Assembly (NCBI GenBank): GCA_001701165.1
Contig: DAAP01000027.1
Location: 88,643 to 152,642 of the forward strand
Direction of reading: 5' to 3'
DNA length: 64,000 nt
From: Bacteroidales bacterium H4
Lineage (GTDB): Bacteria > Bacteroidota > Bacteroidia > Bacteroidales > Muribaculaceae
The notes under the pieces are model-generated. The model did not search any database and was not told the origin of the DNA. It saw only the letters and a list, made by a program, of their open reading frames with translations. Below are positions 43,325-50,986 of this stretch, piece by piece. The translations under genes were made by a program, and so were the position numbers. Numbering within the stretch: the stretch's first letter is position 1; each line of letters opens with the position of its first letter.

Positions 43325-44067
43325 ACTTTCTTCTGTCGCCTCCATCCTCGAGATGACTGTTAATTAACGAAAAAGCGTAGGATGATGTTCCTGTTTATCT
43401 TCAAGGAGGCATCGCCAAACGCCTATCAGAGAAATAAACAGTCCACTCCCACGCCTTATCGAATATCGATTTCTCCTGCCGGAGATATGGATATGCGACA
43501 AGCATGAGCGCTCGTTGACTGCTCTAATCCCTCTCTGAATGAAAATTTTGGCGATTTCCTTGAAAGGATAAAGCACGAAACGCTTCAATATATATGATAT
43601 GTCTGCGTATCTTTATGATACACGCCGCTAAGTTATTAACTATTTTTGAATCTGCCAAATAAAAAATATGACGAGAGGTCGGTGTAGTCGTTACTTAGAC
43701 TGGAGGACATATTCGGATAGTTGGACCGAAAAGGGTTTTATGATGCATACGTTTACACTGATGGCTTCAGTTTTTTAGGGACTGTATCCGAGGCTTCAAA
43801 AACAGGCATAATGATGGGCGGCACAGGGTGTTGGCTGATATTTGCAAGCAATGGGCGGCGTATGGATATATAATGTCAGGTGTGATGGATGTTGTGCCTT
43901 ATGATTGTCAGAAGAGGGGGATTTCTTATAAAAAGTTAAAAGCAGTGGCCGTTACGAAATAATTTTTACCTTTGCGTGTCGTGAGTAACCAATCACGCCG
44001 ACACCCCTGAGGGGGTGCCCCATGAATTACTGTATATCCTCACCAACACAAAAACAAATCAACGATT
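43325..44067. other. Intergenic region upstream of the ferredoxin oxidoreductase operon
   Basis: The region is AT-rich on the left, with a minus-strand frame of 74 codons (43364-43588) that has no protein-like features. On the right is the promoter element at 43967-43975 and a leader with two alternative short hairpins: GTGTCG (43976-43981) with CGACAC (43999-44004), and CACCCC (44002-44007) with GGGGTG (44012-44017). The two share bases and exclude each other. Confidence 0.4.
43967..43975 (+). promoter_or_regulatory. -7 promoter element of the kor operon
   Basis: TACCTTTGC, about 93 bp upstream of the ferredoxin start. No TTTG at -33. Confidence 0.55.
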
Positions 44068-44298
44068 ATGGCAAAAATTATTGGAGCAATCACGGTAGAC
44101 GTCAACCGCTGCAAAGGGTGTGAACTTTGCGTGGTGGCATGTCCTGCCGATGTCATCGGTCTGCAGCCCAAGGAGGTCAACGACCGCGGCTACCATTATG
44201 CGTACATGAAACAGCCGGACAAGTGCATAGCGTGCAGTTCGTGTGCGCTGGTATGTCCCGATGCCTGCATCGAAGTGTACCGCGTAGTCCAAAAATAA
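44068..44298 (+). CDS. korD: 2x[4Fe-4S] ferredoxin subunit of 2-oxoacid:ferredoxin oxidoreductase
   Basis: A 76-residue ferredoxin-like subunit, MAKIIGAITVDVNRCKGCELCVVACP and CIACSSCALVCPDACIEVY, giving two complete cysteine sets for two [4Fe-4S] clusters. It passes electrons from the thiamine diphosphate centre of the complex to free ferredoxin. First gene of a four-gene operon, followed after 63 bp by the alpha-type subunit. Confidence 0.93.
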   Translation: MAKIIGAITVDVNRCKGCELCVVACPADVIGLQPKEVNDRGYHYAYMKQPDKCIACSSCALVCPDACIEVYRVVQK

Positions 44299-44361
44299 GA
44301 GTGCCTCTACAGACACCCACCTCAAATACCCAAACACCCACAGCAAAAAACGACACAATAT

Positions 44362-45453
44362 ATGGATCAAGAAGTTAAATTGATGAAGGGCAACGAAGCC
44401 ATTGCCCACGCCGCCATCCGCTATGGTATCGACGGCTATTTCGGCTACCCGATTACGCCGCAGTCCGAGGTGCTGGAAACCCTCGAGGCCGAGATGCCAT
44501 GGGAAACTACCGGCATGGTAGTGCTGCAAGCCGAAAGCGAGGTTGCCGCCATCAATATGGTGTACGGCGGCGCATCCACGGGCAAGGCCGTCATGACATC
44601 CTCTTCGTCGCCCGGCGTATCTCTCAAGCAGGAAGGCATATCTTACATCGCCGCTTCCGAGCTGCCCGCTTTGATAATCAACGTCATGCGCGGCGGTCCC
44701 GGCTTGGGCACCATCCAGCCCTCGCAGGCCGACTACTTCCAAGCCACCAAGGGCGGCGGCCACGGCGACTATCACCTCATAGTATTGGCTCCCGCTACGG
44801 TTCAGGAAATGGCCGACTTCGTAGGCCTGGGCATGGACTTGGCCTTCAAATACCGTAACCCGGCTATGATACTGGCCGACGGCGTGGTAGGACAGATGAT
44901 GGAAAAAGTCGTGCTGCCCGAGCAGCGTCCGCGTCGCACCCCCGAGCAGATAGCCGAGCAGTGCCCTTGGGCGCTCACCGGCAAGCATGGTCGTGACCAC
45001 CGCAATGTCATCACATCTCTGGAGATGGATTCCGTGCTCATGGAGAAGAACAACGAGCGCTTCCAGCAAACATACGAGCGCATACGCCAAAACGAAGTGC
45101 GCTTCGAGGAGCATTTCACCGAAGATGCCGAATATCTGATTGTGGCCTTCGGCAGCATCGCGCGCATCGCACTTAAGGCCATCGAAGAAGCCCGCGCCAA
45201 GGGCGTCAAGGTGGGCCTGCTGCGCCCCATCACCCTCTGGCCCTTCCCCGAGAAAGAAATAGCACGCCTCTCGCATCAGGTCAAAGGCATACTCACCGTC
45301 GAACTCAATGCCGGACAGATGATAGAAGACGTACGTCTCGCCGTCGAAGGACGCGTACCCGTATACCACTTCGGTCGCATGGGCGGCATCGTCCCCAACC
45401 CCGGCGAGATACTCGAGGCCTTGGGAAAAAACTTTCCCGAAATAAGCAAGTGA
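44362..45453 (+). CDS. korA: 2-oxoacid:ferredoxin oxidoreductase, VorB/KorA-type subunit
   Basis: A 363-residue subunit with the pyrimidine-binding (PYR) domain and transketolase C-terminal domain. Features are AAIRYGIDGYFGYPITPQSE, ESEVAAINMVYGGASTGKAVMTSSSSPGVSL split over residues 54-90, and HGDYHLIVLAPATVQEM. The family oxidatively decarboxylates 2-oxoglutarate or branched-chain 2-oxoacids to acyl-CoA. The split four-subunit order (ferredoxin, this, TPP subunit, gamma) is typical of Kor/Vor enzymes of Bacteroidetes. Substrate, 2-oxoglutarate or 2-oxoisovalerate, cannot be settled from the sequence. Confidence 0.92.
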   Translation: MDQEVKLMKGNEAIAHAAIRYGIDGYFGYPITPQSEVLETLEAEMPWETTGMVVLQAESEVAAINMVYGGASTGKAVMTSSSSPGVSLKQEGISYIAASELPALIINVMRGGPGLGTIQPSQADYFQATKGGGHGDYHLIVLAPATVQEMADFVGLGMDLAFKYRNPAMILADGVVGQMMEKVVLPEQRPRRTPEQIAEQCPWALTGKHGRDHRNVITSLEMDSVLMEKNNERFQQTYERIRQNEVRFEEHFTEDAEYLIVAFGSIARIALKAIEEARAKGVKVGLLRPITLWPFPEKEIARLSHQVKGILTVELNAGQMIEDVRLAVEGRVPVYHFGRMGGIVPNPGEILEALGKNFPEISK

Positions 45454-45493
45454 TAGGCCCATACACACACCACACATCTAACACCACACGACA

Positions 45494-46255
45494 ATGACCA
45501 TCGAAGAAATCATAAAACCCGAAAACAAGGTCACCGGACGTCCGCGCCTGCTCCTTGACGTTCATACACACTACTGCCCGGGCTGCAGCCACGGCGTTGT
45601 ACACAAACTCGTAGCCGAAGTCATTGACGACCTCGGTATCGAAGACCGCACTGTGGGCGTTGCGCCCGTAGGCTGCGCCGTATTCGCCTACAATTATATA
45701 GACGTTGATTGGGTGGAAGCCGCCCACGGACGCGCTCCCGCAGTGGCCACGGCCGTGTCGCGCCTCAATCCCGACAACGTTGTCTTCACATACCAAGGCG
45801 ACGGCGATCTTGCAGCCATAGGCACCGCCGAAACGATACACGCTTGCAACCGTGGCGAAAACATCGTCATCATATTCATCAACAACGCAATATACGGCAT
45901 GACCGGCGGACAGATGGCTCCCACCACCCTGCTGGGCCAAAAGACGGCCACCTGCCCCTACGGAAGACGCGTCGACCTCAACGGATACCCGCTGAAAATC
46001 AGCGATATCCTTGCCGGACTGGACGGCACATGCTACGTTACACGTCAGACGGTACATACCGCTGCCGCCGTGCGCAAGACCAAAGCCGCCATCAAAAAAG
46101 CCTTCCAAAACGCCATGGCCAAGAAAGGCACCTCCGTTGTCGAAGTCGTATCCACATGCAACTCCGGCTGGAAGATGACGCCCGCACAGGCCAATCAGTG
46201 GATGGCCGAACATATGACCGAGAAATATCCCCTCGGCGACCTCAAAAACGAATGA
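45494..46255 (+). CDS. korB: 2-oxoacid:ferredoxin oxidoreductase, thiamine diphosphate-binding subunit
   Basis: A 253-residue beta-type subunit. The thiamine diphosphate motif is in YQGDGDLAAIGTAE, then 20-odd residues to INNAIYGMTGGQM. An N-terminal HYCPGCSHGVVH contains the cysteines found in this subunit type. It works with the KorA-type subunit upstream (40 bp gap) to bind the cofactor and decarboxylate the substrate. Confidence 0.93.
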   Translation: MTIEEIIKPENKVTGRPRLLLDVHTHYCPGCSHGVVHKLVAEVIDDLGIEDRTVGVAPVGCAVFAYNYIDVDWVEAAHGRAPAVATAVSRLNPDNVVFTYQGDGDLAAIGTAETIHACNRGENIVIIFINNAIYGMTGGQMAPTTLLGQKTATCPYGRRVDLNGYPLKISDILAGLDGTCYVTRQTVHTAAAVRKTKAAIKKAFQNAMAKKGTSVVEVVSTCNSGWKMTPAQANQWMAEHMTEKYPLGDLKNE

Positions 46256-46316
46256 CGCCGGATACGACACTCGTCGAGACACACTCCCAACCCACCCACA
46301 TCAAATTCCTTAGACA

Positions 46317-46853
46317 ATGAAAGAAGAAATCATTATAGCCGGATTCGGCGGCCAAGGCGTCCTATCTATGGGCAAAATACTGGCCTATGCCGCACTCATG
46401 GACAACCTCGAAACCACTTGGATGCCCGCTTACGGCCCCGAGCAGCGCGGCGGCACAGCCAATGTCACCGTCATCATCAGTGACAGCGCCATATCCTCGC
46501 CCATCGTTGACAGCTACGACACTGCCGTAATTCTCAACCAGCAATCCCTTGATAAATTCGAGAGCAAGGTTAAGCCCGGCGGAACGCTCATCTACGACCC
46601 CTACGGCATACACCGCGCACCCACACGCACCGATATCCGCGTCATTCCGGTAGATGCCACCGATGCAGCCATCGAAATGGGCAATTCCAAGACATATAAT
46701 ATGATACTGCTTGGTGCGCTGCTCAAGGCTCGTCCCCTGGTGCCCGATGATGCCGTTGTCCGCGGCTTGCGCAAGACCCTCCCCGAGCGTCACCATCACC
46801 TCATTCCCCTCAACGAAGAAGCCATAGCACGCGGCAAAGCTCTCGTTAAGTAA
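46317..46853 (+). CDS. korC: 2-oxoacid:ferredoxin oxidoreductase, gamma subunit
   Basis: A 178-residue gamma-type subunit with IIAGFGGQGVLSMGKILAYAA at the N-terminus (CoA-binding type Rossmann fold), PAYGPEQRGGTANVTVIIS, and the closing region with GALLKARPLVPDDAVVRGLRK split at residues 127-147. Last gene of the operon, followed by a strong terminator at 46959-46998. The four genes make a full complex. Confidence 0.93.
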   Translation: MKEEIIIAGFGGQGVLSMGKILAYAALMDNLETTWMPAYGPEQRGGTANVTVIISDSAISSPIVDSYDTAVILNQQSLDKFESKVKPGGTLIYDPYGIHRAPTRTDIRVIPVDATDAAIEMGNSKTYNMILLGALLKARPLVPDDAVVRGLRKTLPERHHHLIPLNEEAIARGKALVK

Positions 46854-46958
46854 GCGCCTGACGCATACTCCCCTCATATTGAGGCTGAGTCATAACAGCG
46901 AATTACTGTGGTGCTGTGTCGTAATGGGTAGCGGCATAATTCATCACCATACTATCCC

Positions 46959-47016
46959 GACACTGCGCGAGCGCAATACATTGCGCTCGCGCAGTGTCTA
47001 CGTTTTTTGATACAGC
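46959..47016 (+). terminator. Strong terminator of the kor operon
   Basis: An 18-bp perfect inverted repeat (46959-46976 and 46981-46998; arms begin GACACTGCGCGAG) with a TACA loop, then TACGTTTTTT. The stem is unusually long. The rest of the 46854-47304 gap holds a TAATTTTG element (47123-47130) and a short near-tandem repeat GACCTGCCTCAT at about 47178-47208. Confidence 0.85.
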
Positions 47017-47122
47017 CCCTACCGGGTATACGTGTATGTAGAAACATGTGTTTTCGGCGGATGATGTCCGAAATTGACAGCTTTTTGTCCGAAATATTCA
47101 CCCCCCCCTGAAATTTGTGTCC

Positions 47123-47130
47123 TAATTTTG
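47123..47130 (+). promoter_or_regulatory. -7 promoter element of the BspA-like gene
   Basis: TAATTTTG, about 175 bp before the ATG. The leader is A/C-rich near its end. No TTTG at -33. Confidence 0.4.
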
Positions 47131-47304
47131 CATTAAGAAGATGTCGCGTGTCTATGTGGTATTGATAAGGTGTCCCCGACCTGCCTCATAGCCGAAGACC
47201 TGCCTCATCGCTGACGACCTGTCAATGCACAACATCCAACTTATACAAAGACCAAACTAAACCAAACCAAACAATACAAAACAATACTAACCTCTAAATA
47301 GAAG

Positions 47305-48585
47305 ATGTATATGAAAAGAACTCTACTGACATTTGGCATATTTGCCGTAACCATGCTGCTGTCTTGCGTGGCTTCAGCCAAAAACATCGCCGGCTTTCCG
47401 ACCGTCGATGGCTGGGATTACACAGTTTACGATGATGGCACAGCGGAACTGAAAAAAGCTCCCGGAGCCACCGGTGCCGTCGTTATCCCCGAAACAATCA
47501 CCTACGAAGGCAACACCTACACAGTCACTAGACTTGGGTTTTCTTTGTTCGATAGCAACGTGAACATCACTGCGATACAGTTGCCTTCGGGGCTCAAAGA
47601 GCTTGGGGGGCGTGCCTTAGCCTGGTGTACGAATCTGGAAACAGTCACCGGCGGTCCCGAGGAGTTGGAGAATATAGGTCAATACAACTTTGTCGACTCA
47701 AAATGGATGGCTAATCAGCCGGATGGCCCTGTTTATTTCAAAAAATGGCTTATCAGCTGCAATGGTACATATAGCGAGGACGTCTTCGCTATGCCCGAAG
47801 GTACCATCGGAATGATGAGGTTTGGCAAATACAAAGGTATTCAATCTAAGGTTTTTCGCATCCCGGCTTCCGTAGCCGACATTCCCGCAAATACGCTTAC
47901 AGATTTTTATGACGGGCTGCAATACTTGGAGCGTTTCGAGGTAGACGAAGCCAATAAGTTTTTCTTCAATGATGAAGTAGGCGCCATATACAGCAAAAAC
48001 AAAACGGCAGGAGCTCATGATGTCGATTATACCGGAATATCTTTCGATGCTCTTCCGATAGCAAATCCGGTGAAGGTGTATAACGTACTCCCGGGTACCA
48101 AAATCATATCTGCGAATGCGCTGAATACCAATGGTATGGAGCAATTCAATGTTCCCGAGGGTGTGGAATATATAGGTCATAATGTATTTCGTACTAATCC
48201 TCCCAAGAATATCGATCTGCCTTCGACCATTAAAGAAATGACTGCTTGTTTCTATAGTGCAAAGCAGACCGAAACGGTGGTGCTCCGCGCTGCTACAGTT
48301 CCCGCATATACTTATACCTTGTTTGACTTCTGCAGCAATATCACATTGTATGTTCCCGATACTTCGGTAGATGCGTACAAGGCCGTTGCGGAATTTGCTC
48401 GCGTTAAGCAAATCCTGCCGATGTCACAGTATTTAGCTGTGAAGGACATCACCGGCGCCGAAACCTCGGCAGAAGTGACCGCCATCTATGGCATCGACGG
48501 CTCGGTGCGCACCGCCCTGCAACCCGGCATCAACATCGTACGCTATAGCGACGGTACCGCACGCAAGGTTATGCACCGCGAATAA
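47305..48585 (+). CDS. BspA-like leucine-rich repeat surface protein
   Basis: A 426-residue exported protein (MYMKRTLLTFGIFAVTMLLSCVASA; ATG at 47311 is an equally good start). After residue 28 there is YTVYDDGTAELKKAPGATGAVVIPETITYEGNTYTV in segments, followed by BspA/TpLRR-type repeats of the pattern I-x-I-P-x-x-V-x-x-I (AIQLPSGLKELGGRALAWC; FNVPEGVEYIGHNVF; DLPSTIKEMTACFY). The C-terminus (AEVTAIYGIDGSVRTALQPG then INIVRYSDGTARKVMHR) resembles the tail of Bacteroidales surface proteins. Such proteins bind host or bacterial partners at the cell surface. Role inferred from family. Confidence 0.82.
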   Translation: MYMKRTLLTFGIFAVTMLLSCVASAKNIAGFPTVDGWDYTVYDDGTAELKKAPGATGAVVIPETITYEGNTYTVTRLGFSLFDSNVNITAIQLPSGLKELGGRALAWCTNLETVTGGPEELENIGQYNFVDSKWMANQPDGPVYFKKWLISCNGTYSEDVFAMPEGTIGMMRFGKYKGIQSKVFRIPASVADIPANTLTDFYDGLQYLERFEVDEANKFFFNDEVGAIYSKNKTAGAHDVDYTGISFDALPIANPVKVYNVLPGTKIISANALNTNGMEQFNVPEGVEYIGHNVFRTNPPKNIDLPSTIKEMTACFYSAKQTETVVLRAATVPAYTYTLFDFCSNITLYVPDTSVDAYKAVAEFARVKQILPMSQYLAVKDITGAETSAEVTAIYGIDGSVRTALQPGINIVRYSDGTARKVMHRE

Positions 48586-48611
48586 AGCACACCCAAGCAC
48601 ATCGATAGCTC

Positions 48612-48658
48612 CGATAGCTCCAATAGGCGCTGCCCTATTGCGACTATTGGAGCTATCG
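48612..48658 (+). terminator. Hairpin after the BspA-like gene
   Basis: A 15-bp inverted repeat CGATAGCTCCAATAG (48612-48626) / CTATTGGAGCTATCG (48644-48658). The left arm can also pair with CCTATTG at 48634-48640, giving an alternative fold. It is not followed by a good T run, so the terminator role is moderate. Confidence 0.55.
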
Positions 48659-48903
48659 TGCTATTACCCAATCCGGCTGTCCGCCCCACCTGTCCGTAGC
48701 GAGACCGGAACATCTTGTCAGCTTTGAGAACAGGAACGAGAAGACAGTGATACATCTCCCGTTAATCAGTTATAGCCCGGTGAAGATGCCGTCGAGAACC
48801 CCGCGCCAGTTAAAAAACAACAATTAATCATAAAAAAGCATAAAGTTTTCGGGGGTTTTCGGGTCTAACAAATCCTGCTATTGTCCATATAATAGTAAAT
48901 GCT

Positions 48904-48912
48904 TAACTTTGC
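48904..48912 (+). promoter_or_regulatory. -7 promoter element of rimP-nusA-infB
   Basis: TAACTTTGC, about 175 bp upstream of the rimP ATG, giving a leader of about 160 nt. Confidence 0.55.
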
Positions 48913-48933
48913 AGTACATTATGAGACTCTCAA

Positions 48934-48966
48934 GAGGAGGAGGCCTGAGGCTTCCTCCTCGTCTTT
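48934..48966 (+). promoter_or_regulatory. Leader hairpin, possible attenuator of rimP-nusA-infB
   Basis: GAGGAGGAGGCC (48934-48945) pairs with GGCTTCCTCCTC (48949-48960), a 12-bp stem with one wobble, followed by GTCTTTTG. Position within the leader and the T-rich flank fit an attenuator, which would be apt upstream of nusA, a termination factor known to control its own operon in other bacteria. Confidence 0.5.
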
Positions 48967-49078
48967 TGACGGTCCGGAGTCTTGTGAAGGTGCGAAAAGG
49001 CGCTATCAGGTCTCGCCGAAGAGCGAGGCAAAAAAAGAGAGAAACAACGACAAACGAAAAAGTACAGACACAACCAAT

Positions 49079-49546
49079 ATGCTTGATAAAGAACTGCTGC
49101 GCAACACCATAGAGGAAGCCATATCCGACACGGACATTTTTTTGGTAAACATCACGGTGAGTGCCGACAACGTTGTCGAAGTGACCATAGACAGTCCCGA
49201 AGGCATAGACATCGAACAATGTACGGCGCTGTCACGCCGCATAACCGAAGTCTTTGACCGCGACGTCGAGGATTACGAACTCACCGTAGGCAGTGCCGGA
49301 GTTACAGCACCGTGGACTGTGGACGCGCAGTACCGTATGAACGTGGGCAATGCCGTGGACGTGCTCACGCGCGACGGTCGCCGCATACACGGCACGCTTG
49401 TCGCCGTCTCCGAAGACTGTCAGGCCATCACCGTGACCGTCTCCACAAAAGTACGACGCGAAGGCGTCAAGCGCCCCGTGGTCGAAGCCGTGCCACACGA
49501 AATCCTGCGTTCCAACATCAAGACAATCGTCCGCGACATCGACTGA
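49079..49546 (+). CDS. rimP: Ribosome maturation factor RimP
   Basis: A 155-residue protein from the ATG at 49079 (MLDKELLRNTIEEAI), assisting 30S subunit assembly. It has the two-domain RimP pattern: LVNITVSADNVVEVTIDSPEGI and IEQCTALSRRITEVFD in the N-domain, then YELTVGSAGVTAPW and the Sm-like C-domain (RRIHGTLVAVSEDCQAITVTV). The upstream part of the open frame is the leader. First gene of the classical rimP-nusA-infB operon. Confidence 0.93.
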   Translation: MLDKELLRNTIEEAISDTDIFLVNITVSADNVVEVTIDSPEGIDIEQCTALSRRITEVFDRDVEDYELTVGSAGVTAPWTVDAQYRMNVGNAVDVLTRDGRRIHGTLVAVSEDCQAITVTVSTKVRREGVKRPVVEAVPHEILRSNIKTIVRDID

Positions 49547-49599
49547 ACGCGGACGCGACATTGACAATAATAAAGAAACCACACATAACATCCCCACAA

Positions 49600-50862
49600 A
49601 TGGCAAAGAAAAAAGACGACCGTCCGAACATGGTCGAACAATTCGCCGAGTTCAAAGAACTGAAAAATATCGACAAGACCACTATGATTAGTGTCTTGGA
49701 AGAGTCATTCCGTAACGTGCTGGCCAAGATGTTCGGCACGGACGAAAACCTCGACGTAATCCTCAACCCCGACAAGGGCGACGTACAGATATTCCAAAAC
49801 CTGAAGATTGTGCCCGATGGCGAAGTCACCAATCCCAACCTCGAGATTTCGCTGAGCGATGCGCACGCCGATAACGATCCCGATGCAGAAGTCGGCGAAG
49901 AGCACACCAAGGAAATCTTCTTCGAGAAATTCGGTCGTCGAGCCATCCTCACGCTGCGCCAGACCCTTCAGTCAAAGATTCTGGACCTGCAAAAAGAGGC
50001 CATCTATGACAAATTCAAGGAGCTGGAAGGCGAGCTGGTCTCCGGCGAAGTTTACCAGACCTGGTCGCGAGAGACCCTGCTGCTGGACGACGACAAAAAC
50101 GAGCTGCTGCTTCCCAAGAGCGAAAGCATCCCCGGCGACTTCTTCCGCAAAGGCGAGACCGTACGCGCCGTTGTGGCAAATGTGGACAACAAGAACAACA
50201 ATCCCAAGATTACCGTATCGCGCACCAACGAGAACTTCCTGCGCCGGCTCTTCGAGCTCGAAGTGCCTGAAATACAAGACGGCCTGATCAATATACGCGC
50301 CGTGGCACGCATCCCGGGCGAACGCGCCAAGATAGCCGTAGAATCCTACGATGACCGCATCGACCCCGTGGGCGCTTGCGTAGGCGTCAAAGGCAGCCGT
50401 ATCCACGGCATCGTACGCGAATTGCGCAACGAAAACATAGACGTCATCAACTACACCTCCAATCCCACGTTGTTCATCCAACGCGCCCTCAGCCCCGCCA
50501 AGGTTTCGTCCATACGTCTTGACGAAGAAGAGAAAAAGGCCGAGGTGTTTCTGCATCCCGAGGAGGTATCCCTGGCCATAGGCAAGGGCGGCCTCAACAT
50601 CAAGCTGGCCTCCATGCTTACAGGATACGTCATCGATGTATATCGTGACACGGACGACAGCGATGCCGAAGAAGACATCTATCTGGACGAGTTCAAGGAC
50701 GAAATCGAAGAATGGGTAATCGATGCCCTCAAGAACATCGGATTCGTGACCGCCAAGAGCGTTCTCAACGCACCCCGCGAAATGCTCGTCGAAAAGGCCG
50801 ACCTCGAGGAAGAAACCGTCGACCACGTTCTCGAAGTACTCCGCGCCGAATTCGAAGATTGA
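49600..50862 (+). CDS. nusA: Transcription termination/antitermination factor NusA
   Basis: A 420-residue NusA from the ATG at 49600 (MAKKKDDRPNMVEQFAEFKELKNIDK). Domains in order: N-terminal RNAP-binding domain (about 5-130), S1 domain (about 140-215, GELVSGEVYQTWSRETLLL), KH1 (about 225-300) and KH2 (about 310-375, with DPVGACVGVKGSRIHGIVREL and the LAIGKGGLNIKLASML motif), and a short C-terminal helical part. It binds RNA polymerase and nascent RNA. 53 bp after rimP. Confidence 0.96.
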   Translation: MAKKKDDRPNMVEQFAEFKELKNIDKTTMISVLEESFRNVLAKMFGTDENLDVILNPDKGDVQIFQNLKIVPDGEVTNPNLEISLSDAHADNDPDAEVGEEHTKEIFFEKFGRRAILTLRQTLQSKILDLQKEAIYDKFKELEGELVSGEVYQTWSRETLLLDDDKNELLLPKSESIPGDFFRKGETVRAVVANVDNKNNNPKITVSRTNENFLRRLFELEVPEIQDGLINIRAVARIPGERAKIAVESYDDRIDPVGACVGVKGSRIHGIVRELRNENIDVINYTSNPTLFIQRALSPAKVSSIRLDEEEKKAEVFLHPEEVSLAIGKGGLNIKLASMLTGYVIDVYRDTDDSDAEEDIYLDEFKDEIEEWVIDALKNIGFVTAKSVLNAPREMLVEKADLEEETVDHVLEVLRAEFED

Positions 50863-50986
50863 TGTGCATTGCGTCCCCTCCTGACGGGGTCGCAGCATCC
50901 TCCCTCCCCTCACCAAGCCATCACGGCTACGGCCGCCGCCACCATGGCGACAGGCCATCCCAACGAAGAACGACAAAAAACAATAT

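Noticed and set aside
43364..43588. 74-codon minus-strand frame in the intergenic region
   Set aside because: No family resemblance, no promoter or ribosome site; composition like surrounding noncoding DNA.
44059..45477. 472-codon minus-strand open frame
   Set aside because: Antisense to the korD and korA genes, whose motifs are unambiguous.
47178..47219. Near-tandem GACCTGCCTCAT repeat as a regulatory array
   Set aside because: Only two imperfect copies; too little to support a site.
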